A stretch of DNA of 64,000 bases, taken from positions 7,812,001 to 7,876,000 of the forward strand of contig JASDFA010000002.1 of assembly GCA_035772735.1 (NCBI GenBank). The letters run 5' to 3'. Shown here piece after piece: positions 11,641-23,469 of the stretch. The notes under the pieces were generated by a model. It did not search any database. It was not told the origin of the DNA and saw only the letters and a program-made list of their open reading frames with translations. The position numbers were made by a program, and so were the translations under genes. Each line of letters starts with the position of its first letter. Positions within the stretch are counted from its first letter, which is position 1. The stretch comes from Datura wrightii. Its lineage: Eukaryota > Streptophyta > Magnoliopsida > Solanales > Solanaceae.

Positions 11641-12545
11641 ATTCAGTTAGGACAGCTAGCTGGAGCACAGAATACTAGAATCCGGGGTGGGTTGCCAAGT
11701 GATATAGACACCAACCCTAAGTAGGTAAATGTTGTCACCACCAAGAGTGGTAAAAAACTGAAGGAGTTGGTGCAAAAAAAGTCAGCACAAAAAGCTATAA
11801 TTATAGAGGAGGAGGCCGAGGACTATTATAGAGAAGTGGAGAGTGGAAATTCAATAGGAGTTGTGAAGTGACCACCACTACCTCCTTTCCCGCAAAAACT
11901 GAGAAGCATAAGAAAGATGATGCAAAATACTTAGAAGATATTGTGGAAAACAAGAGCAAAGTAATGGAGTATGACACAATTCCACTTACTGAGGAGTGTA
12001 CATCGCGGATACATAATAGACTGCCTACAAAGCTCAAAGATCTGAGGAGTTTTACTCTCCAGATCACCATTGGGCAATCTGTTAGAGCCCATGGTTTATG
12101 TGATCTTGGGGAGAGCATTAATTTGGTGCCCACCTCATTGTTGAAAAAGTTGGGTTTGGGTAGTCCAAGACCCACCATGGTGATTTTGCAGCTAGCGGAC
12201 CGATCATTGGCCAGACTAGATGGAATTGTGGAAGATGTGCTAGTGCAAGTGGGCTCCCTTATTTTTCCAGTGGATTTCATAATTCTTGATTTTGAGCCAA
12301 ATTCAGATGTCCCATTTATTTTGGGATGTCCTTTTTTTGCAACTGGAAGAGCCTTGATTGATGTAGTTGTAGGGCAGCTAACTATGAGAGCTCATGACAA
12401 GGTAGAAGTGTTTGATGTCTATAAAGCCATGAAGCTACCTGCTACTTATGAGGAGCTGTCAGCCATTATTGTTATTGACCATGAGTCAGCACTTCAGCTT
12501 ATTAGCCCAAATGATCACTTGCAAAAGAGCGTTGGTGGGACATGA
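11641..12545 (+). pseudogene. F aspartic protease region
   Basis: After a frameshift and stop near 11870 the frame is open to 12545. It contains the retropepsin-like core CDLGESINLVP (about 12100), ADRS...VEDVLVQV (about 12200) and FPVDFIILDFEPNSDVPFILG (about 12260). The usual CDLGASINLMP has E for A here, while the catalytic Asp is present. The protease would cleave the Gag-Pol polyprotein. No credible start codon opens this frame, because it is an internal part of a polyprotein. Confidence 0.82.
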
Positions 12546-13840
12546 TCAGTTCGGGGATGTTGCAACTTATGAAATGGTGCAAGCTTTGTATGCGTCCAAT
12601 ATGTTCTTTTGGAAGCAATAGTAGAATCCTACAGGGATCTTTGGATCCTCCACCCAAGCCATCTATCGAGGAGGCCCCCAAACAAGAGCTAAAGGTATTG
12701 CCTCTATACCTCCAGTATACATTCTTGGGAGAAGCTGATACATTATTGGTCATTATCTCTTCAGGACTAGCATATTCACAGGTTCAAGAAGCATTGGTGA
12801 TTCTAAAAACGAGAAAGAGAGCCATACGATGGCAAATGTCAAACATCCATGGAATCAATTCGGCATTCTACGTGCATAAGATATTTATGGAGGAAGGATC
12901 AAAACCGATTGTGCAGCATCAAAGGAGGCTGAACCCAGTGATGAAAGATATGGTGCAGAAGGAGGTGATCAAGTGGTTAGATTCGGGAGTGGTTTATCCG
13001 ATCTCTGACAGTAAGTGGGTCATCCCGGCTCAGTGTGTCCAAAGAAAGGGGGCATGACCGTTATCCCTAATGAGAAGAATGAGTTGATTCCTACTCGCAC
13101 CGTCACAGGATGGAGGATTTACATGGACTATAGGGCCACTAGGAAAGACCACTATCCCATTCCATTTATTGAATAGATATTGGACAAACTGATAGGCCAG
13201 GAGTGTTATTGCTTTTTGGATGGTTATTCTGGCAATAATCAAATAACCATAGCCCCAAAAGGATCAGGAGAAGACCACATTTACCTGTCCATATAGGACG
13301 TACGCATTCAAGCATATGCCATTTAGGCTATGCAATGCACCAGCAACCTTCCAACAATGCATGATGGCTATATTTCATGACATGGTGGAAGACTATGTAG
13401 ATGTATTTATGGATGATTTCTCTATTTTTGGTAACTCGTTTTCTATATGATTGCAGAATCTGGACAGGTTCTTGGTTAGGTGTGAAGGTAAAAACTTAGA
13501 ACTGAATTGGGATTAGTGCCACTTTTTAGTCAAGGAAGGCGTTGTCCTTGGCCACAAAGTGTCACAAAGAAGCTTAAAGGTTGACCTTGATAAAGTAGAG
13601 GTTATTGACAAGTTGCCACCACCAATGTTTGTCAAGGGTGTCCACAGTTTCTTGGGACATGCTGGGTTTTATAAACGATTCCTTCAGGATTTCTCAAAGA
13701 TCTCCAGACCGATGTGCGGACTACTGGAAAAAGATGTAAATTTTGAGTTCGAGGCAGAATGTGTCAGTGCTTTTGAGGAGCTGAAGAAGAAGCTGGTAGA
13801 AGCTCCATTCTGATTGCTCCTAACTGGGAACGCCCGTTTG
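12546..13840 (+). pseudogene. F reverse transcriptase, frameshifted
   Basis: The entry motif (QRRLNPVMKDMVQKEVIKWLDSG) is at about 12925-12990. PNEKNELIPTRTVTGWR follows after a frameshift at about 13050. LDGYSGNNQI is at about 13215 and the catalytic box VFMDDFSIFGNS at about 13405. The connection segment with SFLGHAGFYKRFLQDFSKI is at 13640-13710. In-frame stops and at least three frame changes break it. The active-site Asp pair is still encoded. Confidence 0.82.
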
Positions 13841-14200
13841 AGTTGATGTGTGATGCCAATGATGTGGTCATAGGTGAAGTAATGGCGCAGAGAAGAGAAG
13901 ATATTTTTCACTCCATATACTATGCAAGAAAAACGCTAGATGCTGCTCAGGATAATTATACTGTCACAGAGAAGGAGATGCTAGCACTGGTGTATGCATT
14001 TGATAAATTCAGGTCCTATTTGCTTGGGACAAAAGTGCTGGTACACACGGATCATGCGGAGATCCAATAATTATTCAACAAGAAGGATGCTAAGCTAGGT
14101 TGATTCGGTGGATATTATTGCTGCAAGAGTTCAACTTGGAAATTCGAGACAGGAAGGGTAGCGAAAATCAAGTAGCAGACCATTTGTCGTGGCTAAAGGA
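13841..14200 (+). pseudogene. F RNase H
   Basis: The acidic residues of the RNase H fold can be followed: CDAND (13850), TEKEML (13970), HTDH (14047) and, after a stop at 14068-14070 and a frame change, QVADHLS (14170). The domain would remove element RNA from the RNA:DNA hybrid during reverse transcription. The internal stop makes it dead. Confidence 0.8.
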
Positions 14201-14379
14201 CATGTCACATGTGAGTGATGCTCGGCACATCCGAGAAGAGTTCCCTGATGAGAAACTCTTGGCACTATGTGTGGTGGAACTCCCTTGGTATATAGACATA
14301 GTGAACCTGATAGTAAGTGGAGTGTACCCACCAGAAGCAACCGCTCAACAATGAAAGAGGCTTAAGTATGAGTCCCATT

Positions 14380-15530
14380 TCTACATGTGGGATGAACCAT
14401 ATATATTCAAGTAGGGTCCAGATCAAGTGATGAGACGGTGAATTCCTAAGAGACAAGTGACACAGGTGTTGAGAAGCTGTCATTCCTTGTCGTATGGCAG
14501 TCATCATGGAGGAAAGCATACTGCTCATAAAGTGCTCCAGTCAGGTTTCTTTTGGCCAACTTTATTCGAGGATGCAGTAGCATATGTCAAGGCATGTGAT
14601 CAATGCCAGAGGATGGGCATAATCAGCAGAAAACATGAGATGCCTTTGCACAACATCTTGGAAGTCGAGGTATTTAACGTGTGGAAGATAGGTTTCATAG
14701 GTCAATTTCCACTGTCATTCAACAATCAATACATTTTGGTAGCGGTGGACTATGTCTCCAAATGGGTTGAGGCCGCAGCTTTTCCACCTAATGATGCCAA
14801 GGTAGTGGCCAAATATATGAAGAAGCAAATCTTTGCTAGCTTTGGAACCCAACGAGCTATTATTAGCGATGGAGGTTCGCACTTTGTAACAACTGGTTCC
14901 AAGACCTATTGGAGAAATATGGAGTTTGGCATAAAGTTCCTATAATAAACCACCCTCAGACTGGCAAATAGGTTGAAGTATCAAATAGGGAAGTCAAGTA
15001 GATTGTATAGAAAAGTATGAATTCTCAACAAAAGGATTGAGCAAGCAAATTAGATGATGCTTTATGGGCATATAGGATAGCCTATAAGATGCCAATTGGG
15101 ACTTCATCTTATCGGTTGGTTTATGGGAAGGCCTGTCACTTGCCTGTGGAACTTCAACATCAGGCATATTGGGCAGTGAGGAAGTTGAACATGGATCCCG
15201 AGTTAGTGGGGAAAAAGTGGTTGTTGCAATTGCATAAACTGTAAGAGTTTCGAAGGCACGCCTATGAGAGTGCGAAGCTGTAAAGAGAGAAGACCAAGAG
15301 AAGTCACGACAAGCACATAGTTCCTCGAATCTTCGAGCTTGGGCAGATAGTGTTACTATTCAACTTCCGGATGAATTTATTTCCAGGGAAGTTGAGGTCC
15401 AAGTGGTTTGGACCATTTGAGGTTGCTAGGATGACCCTGTACGGGTCAGTTGAATTGTGGCAAGAAGATAAAAGTACCACATTTTTGGTGAATTGTCAAA
15501 GGTGTAAGCATTACTAGGGTGAGGGCGTTA
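14380..15530 (+). pseudogene. F integrase
   Basis: The N-terminal zinc-binding part is seen as H...H with CDQCQR at about 14600. The catalytic core has lost its first acidic residue: the usual GIDFMGPF reads KIGFIGQF (about 14690). The second (IISDGGSHF, about 14865) and the Glu motif (VEVSNRE, about 14970, next to a stop) remain. The C-terminal part (LFPGKLRSKWFGPFEV-like) reaches about 15430. Several stops and frame changes follow 14945. Confidence 0.8.
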
Positions 15531-17200
15531 ATTGAGAGAATACGTCTATCACCTTATCTGACGAGTGAGTATGAGCTGGCTCGTGTCGCGACGGTAAATC
15601 AGGCGCTACACGGGAGGCAAACTATGATTGTAATGTAATGGTTAGGAAAAACATTTGTTCCACGACTAAAACTACAACAGTGGGTGGGAGACAACCCACT
15701 ATTTTCTAAATTATTGATGATTTTGTATGCAGTACATGATGAGAGGAGGCTCAAAGAAAAGGAATCAGGGATAAAGATGTTGTGAAAGTGCAAGGTAAGT
15801 GCATGCCAAAAAGGGCATCATCCAGTGAGCCTACACGATAGCTTCGTGTCACAAAGTTGTTCCTATGCTTTAGGCTCCATGTCATGGAGGTGTAATAAAC
15901 ATGACACCCTAGAAACAGTGAGAGTACGCGATAGCGCCATGTCACGGAGCTTGTTCTCAATGATACACTCCGTGGCACGATTAGCTATATTTCTCGCCGG
16001 GTTTCATTAAAATGTTGGGTAGACCACCAAATCCCCTCATTTTATTTTTAATTCTACATTTTCATCCCCAATCCCCCATTTCTAATGCGACTAGAACCCG
16101 AAAATCCCCCGCCCCCTCCACACTTCACTCCATTGTGAATGTGGCACGGTCCTAGGTCGCCAACTTCATCTCCTCTCTTCTGAAGATCAAGATTAATAGG
16201 TATGTTTTGGCTTTCTCTCTCTTCTATCATGTATTGTTTGGGCAAGAACATGTGGTTTTGAGAAGATGGGACTAGAATCATGCCCGAGTTAGAACAATTT
16301 GGTAAATGTAGTTGAGACTTCCTTCTTACACTTGATAAAACCTGATTAATTGCAATTTGTTTGACAAAATGTACATTGTGAAAGTGTGGGTGTTCAAATT
16401 TTTAACTTGGCTAGAAATTTTGGAGGACAAAATTGCAAGGGATAAAATCATGTGTGTTTAATATAGGTTCTTTGTGTTTTTCTCCACATTTCTATACCTG
16501 GTGAACCACATGTTGAAGTGAGTAAATGGTGTTGTCGAATTGGTCAAGATATATTGTTTTACTATGTGGATATTTGAAATATGGATTTTGAATAAAGAGT
16601 GAAACATGTTGCAAGTAGGGAGTAAGCACAAAGGGCGGCGGGGGGGGATCTTTCTCTTTGTTTTAGTTGTGCATCTTGAATTAGGATAGTGTTGTTAGGC
16701 TATGACATGTCAATCCTGCAGTGTTAGTTACATGTAGCCTGTAAGGACCTGCTAAAATACACTACTTACTACACTATGCCCATGACCCATTGTACCAAAA
16801 TGTTGTTCTCTGTAAATGTAGGGGTTCATAGATTATAATTGCTCCTGATTACAAGTCCTTAATTGCTTGAAGTCTAAGTAAAGCAATATGAACTTCATGT
16901 AAATGCTAGTATCATGGGTTTGAGTTATTTGAGTGTACGAAGTTTGAGTAGTACAAGATAATTTCCAAGTTCATTCTCTCAGTGCATAGTGCCTTAAATG
17001 ACAATGTTGTATAATGTTGTGTTCGCTTAATCTTGTCAAATTGCTGATTATGCTTCAATGTGGGAAAAACTAGTCGATGTATGGTAGAGAGGGGGATGTC
17101 TTAGTACCCGAATAATTATGACTAGTGAACCACAGTAGTGTTACCTAGCCATGTTAATTGCCGACTAATTAGGTCTCTTTGTTTTTGCTGAACAGCTACA
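15531..17200 (+). other. F post-pol non-coding region
   Basis: It opens with the motif that follows pol in these elements ('cgacggtaaatcaggcgct' then 'gggaggcaa', also seen in N1 and I). No frame has support. A GC-rich patch at 15830-15990 contains one exact CGTGGCACG (15971-15979) and several near matches. It ends in 'ctgaacag' shortly before the ATG at 17201, which could be a splice acceptor; that is inference. Confidence 0.65.
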
Positions 17201-17467
17201 ATGTCGACTAGGTAGAATAAAGGAAAAGGTGTTTCAACCTCTGAGGGTGCCGAAAGTGAATCAGATCAGGAACAATTGTGCCAGCAGCCCCACCAATTCC
17301 CAGGGGCTAGAAAAGGTGATTTGGTACAAGATGGGTGGTGAAGAAGGAAAGAAGTGGTATGACAAGCATAAGGAGTCCAGATACTTCCCGGAGGAGAGAA
17401 TTGACCGGGAGAGTTCGCTGCAAGAATTTCCCTACATAGTGCATAGATTGCATACCCTATTGGAATT
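17201..17467 (+). pseudogene. F downstream ORF, 5' part (plant transposon-protein domain)
   Basis: An ATG at 17201 opens a Ser/Glu-rich leader (MSTR then a stop, NKGKGVSTSEGAESESDQ) that shifts frame near 17330. It continues as KWYDKHKESRYFPEERIDRE up to HTLLEF, where N1 is inserted. After the insertion the same frame continues at 23475 (IFNEPMECNF), so the two parts were one ORF. It resembles proteins annotated as 'putative plant transposon protein' (I believe Pfam PF20167), function unknown. It sits where Athila elements may carry an env-like gene. Confidence 0.75.
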
Positions 17468-17710
17468 TGATCACGGGCAAAAATATATGCCCGAGATACT
17501 CTTTATTACTTAAATTAGTCTTGTTTATCTAAGTTATTGTATACATTTTCATATAATTTTATATAATGTGGAGATATGTGCTAACCAACATGATTAGCCT
17601 TTGTTTTGTAGGTTTTGATGATGTTTGAGTAACTAATCCATGAGTTGGTGAAGTAGAAGCTTGGAAACGGAATTAACACGTGAACGTCGGCAAGGAAGAG
17701 GCACAAAACA

Positions 17711-17810
17711 GCCCACCGGTGCGTCGACAAGGTGCCACGGCAGGCAGGCCGCTCAAAACAGCCCACCGGTGCGTCGACAAGGTGCCACGGCAGGCAGGCC
17801 GCTCAAAACA
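17711..17810. repeat. 50-bp tandem duplication in the N1 5' LTR
   Basis: 17711-17760 and 17761-17810 are identical 50-mers starting gcccaccggtgcgtcgacaa. The 3' LTR has a single copy, which exactly accounts for the 1483 versus 1433 bp lengths. A third, partial relative (gcccacctgcgcgttggcaa) follows at 17811. Confidence 0.95.
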
Positions 17811-18038
17811 GCCCACCTGCGCGTTGGCAACGTGCCACGGCAGGTGGCCTCCGCGACCAAGGGGCTGCAACGCGCTGCCCAGGCAGCGTGACACGCTGCC
17901 AACGCGGCAGGGTGCTGCCTGGGCCAATTTCAGGTGATTTTCCAGAGAGCCTCCACGTCCGTAGCGTGTCACGGAGGCCGTGCTCCGCGATGCACTCCGT
18001 GACACGTTGCTTGTTATTCCGGGAAAGATTCCTACTAA

Positions 18039-18046
18039 TATAAATA
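18039..18046 (+). promoter_or_regulatory. N1 LTR TATA box
   Basis: TATAAATA lies 33 bases after the last CGTGACACG word (17998-18006). The same box is at 22558-22565 in the 3' LTR, and on the minus strand of solo LTR D at 43401-43408. Transcription would start a few tens of bases downstream. Confidence 0.65.
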
Positions 18047-18956
18047 GCACACTTAGGTTTATTTTTCATAATTCAGACTTGGTGGAGCTAGGACGTGGGT
18101 TAGCAGCAGTTGAGGGACGAAAAAGCTAAGAGATTTCTTCTCTTCCTTTCTTCTTTCTATCAATTGTACGTATGATTTACACTCGTTTTAGGATGATCAA
18201 TCCACAAATGAGTGGCTAATTCTCTTCCTTGCTAAGGTTTTGAACATGTGTAGTGAATTTTGATTGTAAATGATATGGTTTTCTTCTTCTTCTTTCATGT
18301 TGTTCTATTAATTCTTGTTCTTACTGCATTAGTGCTTGGCCGACATTAATATACATCTAAAAAGTCCAATTTCACTTGATAGAGCAAGAAATTTGAAAGT
18401 TGTGAATTAATAGGGTATTGTTCTTAACTTGATTTGGGAAAATTGGGTTTTGGTGTGCTTTCCTGATAGAAATATACTCGAAAGCCGTATTAGTCAATTT
18501 AGGAACCGGAATTGTATTACTAGGTCATAAATTGCATTTGATCACAGAAATGTAGACGGATGGTTTATGATTCTAAAGTGAAATTAAATACGAGAGTTTT
18601 AATTTCTAGGCTATTGTTCTTGGCTAGCAACATGAAGAGAAGAATAACCGAATTATGATTACTATCGAATTCATTACTTGTTCTTAACCTTGGCATGCTC
18701 TTATCCATAGTTTCAATTCAAGTAAATATTTGTTAATAGTTTTAGTATATAGTTTATAAACAAAATTATTTAACTTTTGGTTACATTGTTGTCAACATAA
18801 TTAGAAGTAAACGAGAATATAGTATACTTAAGCAATTTTACTTATCCAGAGTCTCCTTGGATCGATACTTGGCTTACTTAGCCACTTTATTACTTGTTTG
18901 ACCACGTGCACTTGCGTGTCGGTTTTTAACCCCTACCAAAGCACCGAACAAGTTTT

Positions 18957-18969
18957 TGGCGCCGTTGCC
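18957..18969 (+). promoter_or_regulatory. N1 primer binding site (tRNA-Asp type)
   Basis: TGGCGCCGTTGCC lies 6 bases after the 5' LTR. It is close to the complement of the plant tRNA-Asp 3' end and typical of Athila-type elements. The identity of the tRNA is from general knowledge, not a search. Confidence 0.8.
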
Positions 18970-19118
18970 AGGGAGGCTAGGCGATTTGTGAAATTATGTT
19001 AAGTGTAAATTTACTGTATTTTTGTTTTATTTTCTTAAGTGTTGACAACTTGGTCTTAGAATTTGTTTTAATTCTTTGTTCATTTTAATTTTTCTCTCTT
19101 TCGGATACCCTCATTGAC

Positions 19119-20084
19119 ATGACATCTTGGATTATAAATGGTGGATACGCATATTTCGGCGAATCTTGCATGAATTGCGGAGGACCCCACTTGTGGCAAA
19201 ACTGTAACACGTGCAATATATGTGGGTGTCAATATGGCCATTGGGGTGATTGTCCAAAGGCATATTCCCCTCCCCCAAGCCCCTACTATGATCCTTTTGT
19301 TGTTTTTGCTGAATATAGGCATGTCGAAAATGAGGACTTGGGACGCCAAGTTTAAATAGAGGACATGATGAAACAACTCCTGGAGCAATCAGAAGCAATG
19401 AAGGAGTCGGTGGCAGAATTGATAATTCAGCAAAAGGAGAATGCAGAGGCTGTAAGCAGGATGAGTGTCAAACTCACAGAGATGTGTGTTGAGGCTGAAG
19501 CTTGTGATAATTTGTCGGTGACAGTTTTAGCCGATATTCAAGAGGAACTACAAGAGGAATACAAGGGTGAATTTTTGGATGAAGCCCAATAATTAGAATC
19601 TCTTGAGTGTCTCCGTGATCGGCTCATACCTATAGAAATTCCATTCATGGAAGAAGAAAAAAAATATCTCCCATTTGACCTTAATGGAGAAATAGATGTC
19701 GATGTTGAAAAGGTGTACACAAGTAAGGAAGTCAAGCACAAAGCAATTTCAGAGTTGAGGTGTATTGGACCACACTCTACGCATTTTTCGACATTAAGTT
19801 TGGTTGACAACATAGAAATAGAGTCTTCCAAGTTTATAGAGAAATGTCTAGAGGAGGACCAAGCCCCATATATTCTGAAATTTGCTAACTTAGAGAGACA
19901 AAATGACTTCGCTTACATAGGGGCCAATAGGTTCAAAAGAAAACATCTACTGCTTGGTCCTTACAATTTTTCACCACCACCCCTATAGCATAAGAGGAAA
20001 TTAGAAAAGAAATTAGGGGTGAGATTCATATCCTCAAGGTGGAGGAAAAAGTGGTTAAACTTGGTACGTCGTGCCGCGACGTAA
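19119..20084 (+). pseudogene. N1 gag-like frame with CCHC knuckles, three internal stops
   Basis: One reading frame from ATG 19119 runs 322 codons to TAA 20082-20084, broken only by TAA 19353, TAA 19590 and TAG 19986, with no frameshift. Residues 17-29 form CMNCGGPHLWQNC (C-x2-C-x3-H-x4-C, the spacing of Athila gag knuckles). A second C-x2-C-x5-H-x3-C follows. Next comes a Glu/Lys-rich helical stretch (about 83-157) and an acidic part containing ISELRCIGPHSTHFSTL. It lacks a capsid domain. I infer an RNA-binding relic of gag; whether any piece is translated is unknown. Confidence 0.7.
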
Positions 20085-21999
20085 AATTAGGTGCTGCTTG
20101 GGAGGCAACCCAAGGGTACCACAGGTACCATTTTAATTTCTTACAATTGAGTTAATTTTTGTTTATTTTCCTCTTGTGTTGTTTTGGTGGAAAGTTAAGT
20201 GCAGATGGAGGGGAAGTCTGAGTACCCGTGGAGGAGGAAGCTAACAAGCACGGAAGAGAAAAAGTGTGGGGTTGAACACCCACTTGTGCAAAGTCGAAGA
20301 AACGCATGCTGTTAGCTAAGCCTAAAGGCCTCAGGGAGTATTTCTCACCCTTTGTAAATTTTAATTTGATGCTATGAGGACATAGCATGATTTAAGTGTG
20401 GGGTGAGGGAAATTTCAAGGGAAATTTCAAAATTTTCTGTGCTTAACGATTTTGGTGAATGTAATGCTTGTGCAAAAGTTGGTGAGAAAATTTGAAAAAT
20501 TTGAAAATTTTTTGTGAATTAAGCATGACTTCATCACCCGTTGGTTTTTCTTTTCGGTTCTTTTCCGACGGGGGGTCTTTGAACCGAAGAATAAAAGTTT
20601 TTCTTTTTCTTTCCTTGGTCTGTATATAGTGTGTTTAGTCATAGTTAGAGACTGTTTCCAACGATGGATGGATGACGACCGTCTTGAGGAAAAATTAGTC
20701 GATAGGTTTTGGGTTTTTGAAACCTTAACTAATTGGGGCTTGATGTTCTTTTTATGTGCTATACATGGTTGTAAGATGCAAGTATGTTCAGTATGAAGCA
20801 TGCAAGTGTATAACTTTGTTTGAGACACTTAGGCTCTTGAATTTGACTCAATATGATGGAAGCTTAATTCTGAATTCGTGTGATTAGCTGAGTAAGAGTC
20901 TACTGATTGTGTCTCGATTTGAGCATGTGCCATGAGTGTAAGGTTTTTGAGTATTCTGTCCTATTGTGGAATGTCTAGAACTTGCCTGGTGTGTTTATAA
21001 AACGAAATGAAGGATGTGAATTGTAGGAGATGATTTAGGCATTTCTTTGAATGAACCAAACTTTTATCCCTCATTATACCTACCTTGAAAAATTAATCCT
21101 AGTTAACCCCATTGAGCCTTGAGCCTATTCTTTGATAGATGCAACATAAGCTTAATCCTTTTTCTTCCATTAGCCTTGAAATTGAACCAAAACTCCTAAG
21201 CACTTAAAGGAAAAATCCGAAAGAGTAAAGGAGTGAGAAGAATGAAAAAGAAGGGAAAGTAGCAATTGTAAGAGTTGAGAAAGGTCGAGGGTGCACTTGT
21301 TTGAATATGGGTGAGTATTAGTAGGGAGTAAGAAAATAAATAAATGAAAAGTTACTTGTAGAACTCCTTACTAATAAGCTAAAAGCGCCTAAACAAAGGG
21401 GGAACAAAAGAGGAAAAAGAAAGATGAAAAGAGAAAAAGGTGAAGTGAGGGAAGGGAAGTTTGTAATGAAGGCGTGATGTATTAAAAGCGCTTAGGAAAG
21501 ATAGTCACTATTACTGATCACAATAGTACCTACCCGCACCTGAGTTACATTACAACCTAAAAAGTCCTACTTGATCTTACATTCATACATCCTTAAATTA
21601 GTGGAATAAAACACTAAGGGCAAGCTTATGGGTCATTACATAATGCATGTGAATTCTTTGTGAGAGTGAGCGTAATTCTATTCATATACCCACACATGTT
21701 GTGATATAAAAATTGTTTTTGCATGTGATTGGGTAACTCTCTTTCCGTGAGGGGCACATGTTTAATGAAGGATAAAATTCATGTGGAATTTCTTAATCAG
21801 TTAATTTACATGGGTTTGCTAATATTGAGAGTTGACTCTTGAGGTTAAGAAGTCTTAACATAGTTGTACTTCATTTCAATGATCAAATCAGGCATGCTCT
21901 ATTTTTAGCTTGTATCTTACGTAATCATTATAGCCGTAACCTGAATTATCTTTCTAAATTAGTTATGTGGGAGTCTCCATATGCATGATATGTAAAAGG
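20085..21999 (+). other. N1 3' non-coding region
   Basis: It begins with the post-pol wording of Athila elements ('aaaattaggtgctgcttggg' then 'aggcaaccc'), which suggests N1 arose by internal deletion joining gag to the post-pol region. It is homologous in order to 1-718 and 34785-35806. No ORF is credible; AT-rich and poly-purine stretches dominate 21190-21470. Confidence 0.7.
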
Positions 22000-22036
22000 T
22001 TGTTCGAGGACGAACAAGGCTTTAAGTGTGGGGTTG
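22000..22036 (+). promoter_or_regulatory. N1 pre-PPT hairpin and polypurine tract
   Basis: TTGTTCG-AGGA-CGAACAA (22000-22017) is a perfect 7-bp stem with an AGGA loop. After 'ggcttt' comes aagtgtggggttg (22024-22036), the plus-strand primer next to the LTR. The loop and closing pairs match the chromovirus hairpin at 1052-1071, while the outer stem differs on both sides. Confidence 0.75.
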
Positions 22037-23469
22037 TGATCACGGGCAAAAATATATGCCCGAGATACTCTTTATTACTTAAGTTAGTCTTGTTTATCTA
22101 AGTTATTGTATACATTTTCATGTAATTTTATATAATGTGGAGATATGTGCTAACCAACATGATTAGCCTTTGTTTTGTAGGTTTTGATGATGTTTGAGTA
22201 ACTAATCCATGAGTTGGTGAAGTAGAGGCTTGGAAACAGAATTAACACGCGAACGTCGGCAAGGAAGAGGCATAAAACAGCCCACCGGTGCGTCGACAAG
22301 GTGCCACGGCAGGCAGGCCGCTCAAAACAGCCCACCTGCGCGTTGGCAACGTGCCACGGCAGGTGGCCTCCGCGACCAAGGGGCTGCAACGCGCTGCCCA
22401 GGCAGCGTGACACGCTGCCAACGCGGCAGGGTGCTGCCTGGGCCATTTTCGGGTGATTTTCCAGAGAGCCTCCGCGTCCGTAGCGTGTCACGGAGGCCGT
22501 GCTCCGCGATGCACTCCGTGACACGTTGCTTGTTATTCTGGGAAAGATTCCTACTAATATAAATAGCACACTTAGGTTTATTTTTCATAATTCAGACTTG
22601 GTGGAGCTAGGACGTGGGTTAGCAGCAGTTGAGGGACGAAAAAGCTAAGAGATTTCTTCTCTTCCTTTCTTCTTTCTATCAATTGTACTTATGATTTACA
22701 CTTGTTTTAGGATGATCAATCCACAAATGAGTGGCTAATTCTCTTCTTTGCTAAGGTTTTGAACATGTGTAGTGAATTTTGATTGTAAATGATATGGTTT
22801 TCTTCTTCTTCTTTCATGTTGTTCTATTAATTCTTGTTCTTACTGCATTAGTGCTTGGCCGACATTAATATACATCTAAAAAGTCCAATTTCACTCGATA
22901 GAGCAAGAAATTTGAAAGTTGTGAATTAATAGGGTATTGTTCTTAACTTGATTTGGGAAAATTGGGTTTTGATGTGCTTTCCTGATAGAAATATACTCGA
23001 AAGCCGTATTAGTCAATTTAGTAACCGGAATTGTATTGCTAGGTCATAAATTGCATTTGATCACAGAAATGTAGACGGATGGTTTATGATTCTAAAGTGA
23101 AATTAAATACGAGAGTTTTAATTTCTAGGCTATTGTTCTTGGCTAGCAACATGAAGAGAAGAATAACCGAATTATGATTACTATCGAATTCATTACTTGT
23201 TCTTAACCTTGGCATGCTCTTATCCATAGTTTCAATTCAAGTAAATATTTGTTAATAGTTTTAGTATATAGTTTATAAACAAAATTATTTAACTTTTGGT
23301 TACATTGTTGTCAACATAATTAGAAGTAAACGAGAATATAGTATACTTAAGCAATTTTACTTATCCAGAGTCTCCTTGGATCGATACTTGGCTTACTTAG
23401 CCACTTTATTACTTGTTTGACCACGTGCACTTGCGTGTCGGTTTTTAACCCCTACCAAAGCACCGAACA
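22037..23469 (+). repeat. N1 3' LTR (1433 bp)
   Basis: Same ends as the 5' LTR and nearly identical throughout, with the 50-bp unit present once. TATA box at 22558-22565. It is followed by GAATT (23470-23474), the right target-site copy, and then by the resumed F ORF. Confidence 0.93.

Larger units (their letters stand above)
17468..18950 (+). repeat. N1 5' LTR (1483 bp)
   Basis: It starts TGATCACGGGC and ends CACCGAACA. A hairpin begins 4 bases inside the start (cgggca 17474-17479, tgcccg 17488-17493). A GC-rich block at 17700-18006 holds four exact CGTGNCACG words. The TATA box TATAAATA follows at 18039. It is 50 bases longer than the 3' LTR because of one tandem duplication. Confidence 0.93.
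17468..23469 (+). mobile_element. N1: young non-autonomous LTR retrotransposon (6002 bp)
   Basis: The ends are complete: LTRs 17468-18950 and 22037-23469 (TGATCAC...CCGAACA), PBS at 18957, PPT before 22037, and GAATT duplications at 17463-17467 and 23470-23474. The 3086-bp interior has one gag-like frame but no protease, RT, RNase H or integrase. By eye the LTRs differ by one 50-bp duplication and about 17 substitutions (near 1.2%). That makes this the youngest insertion here whose two LTRs can be compared. The LTR and PBS style is Athila-like, so an autonomous Athila relative probably supplied the enzymes. Confidence 0.93.

Noticed and set aside
11801..12280. 159-codon minus-strand frame
   Set aside because: Antisense shadow of the F protease, which has recognisable motifs on the plus strand.
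17673..18050. 125-codon minus-strand frame and its equivalent at 22150-22569
   Set aside because: Created by the GC-rich, CpG-rich word block of the N1 LTR; frames are open on both strands and no domain is visible.
20427..20828. 133-codon minus-strand frame in N1
   Set aside because: Low-complexity Lys/Ser-rich translation of a poly-purine stretch; no counterpart in related 3' regions.
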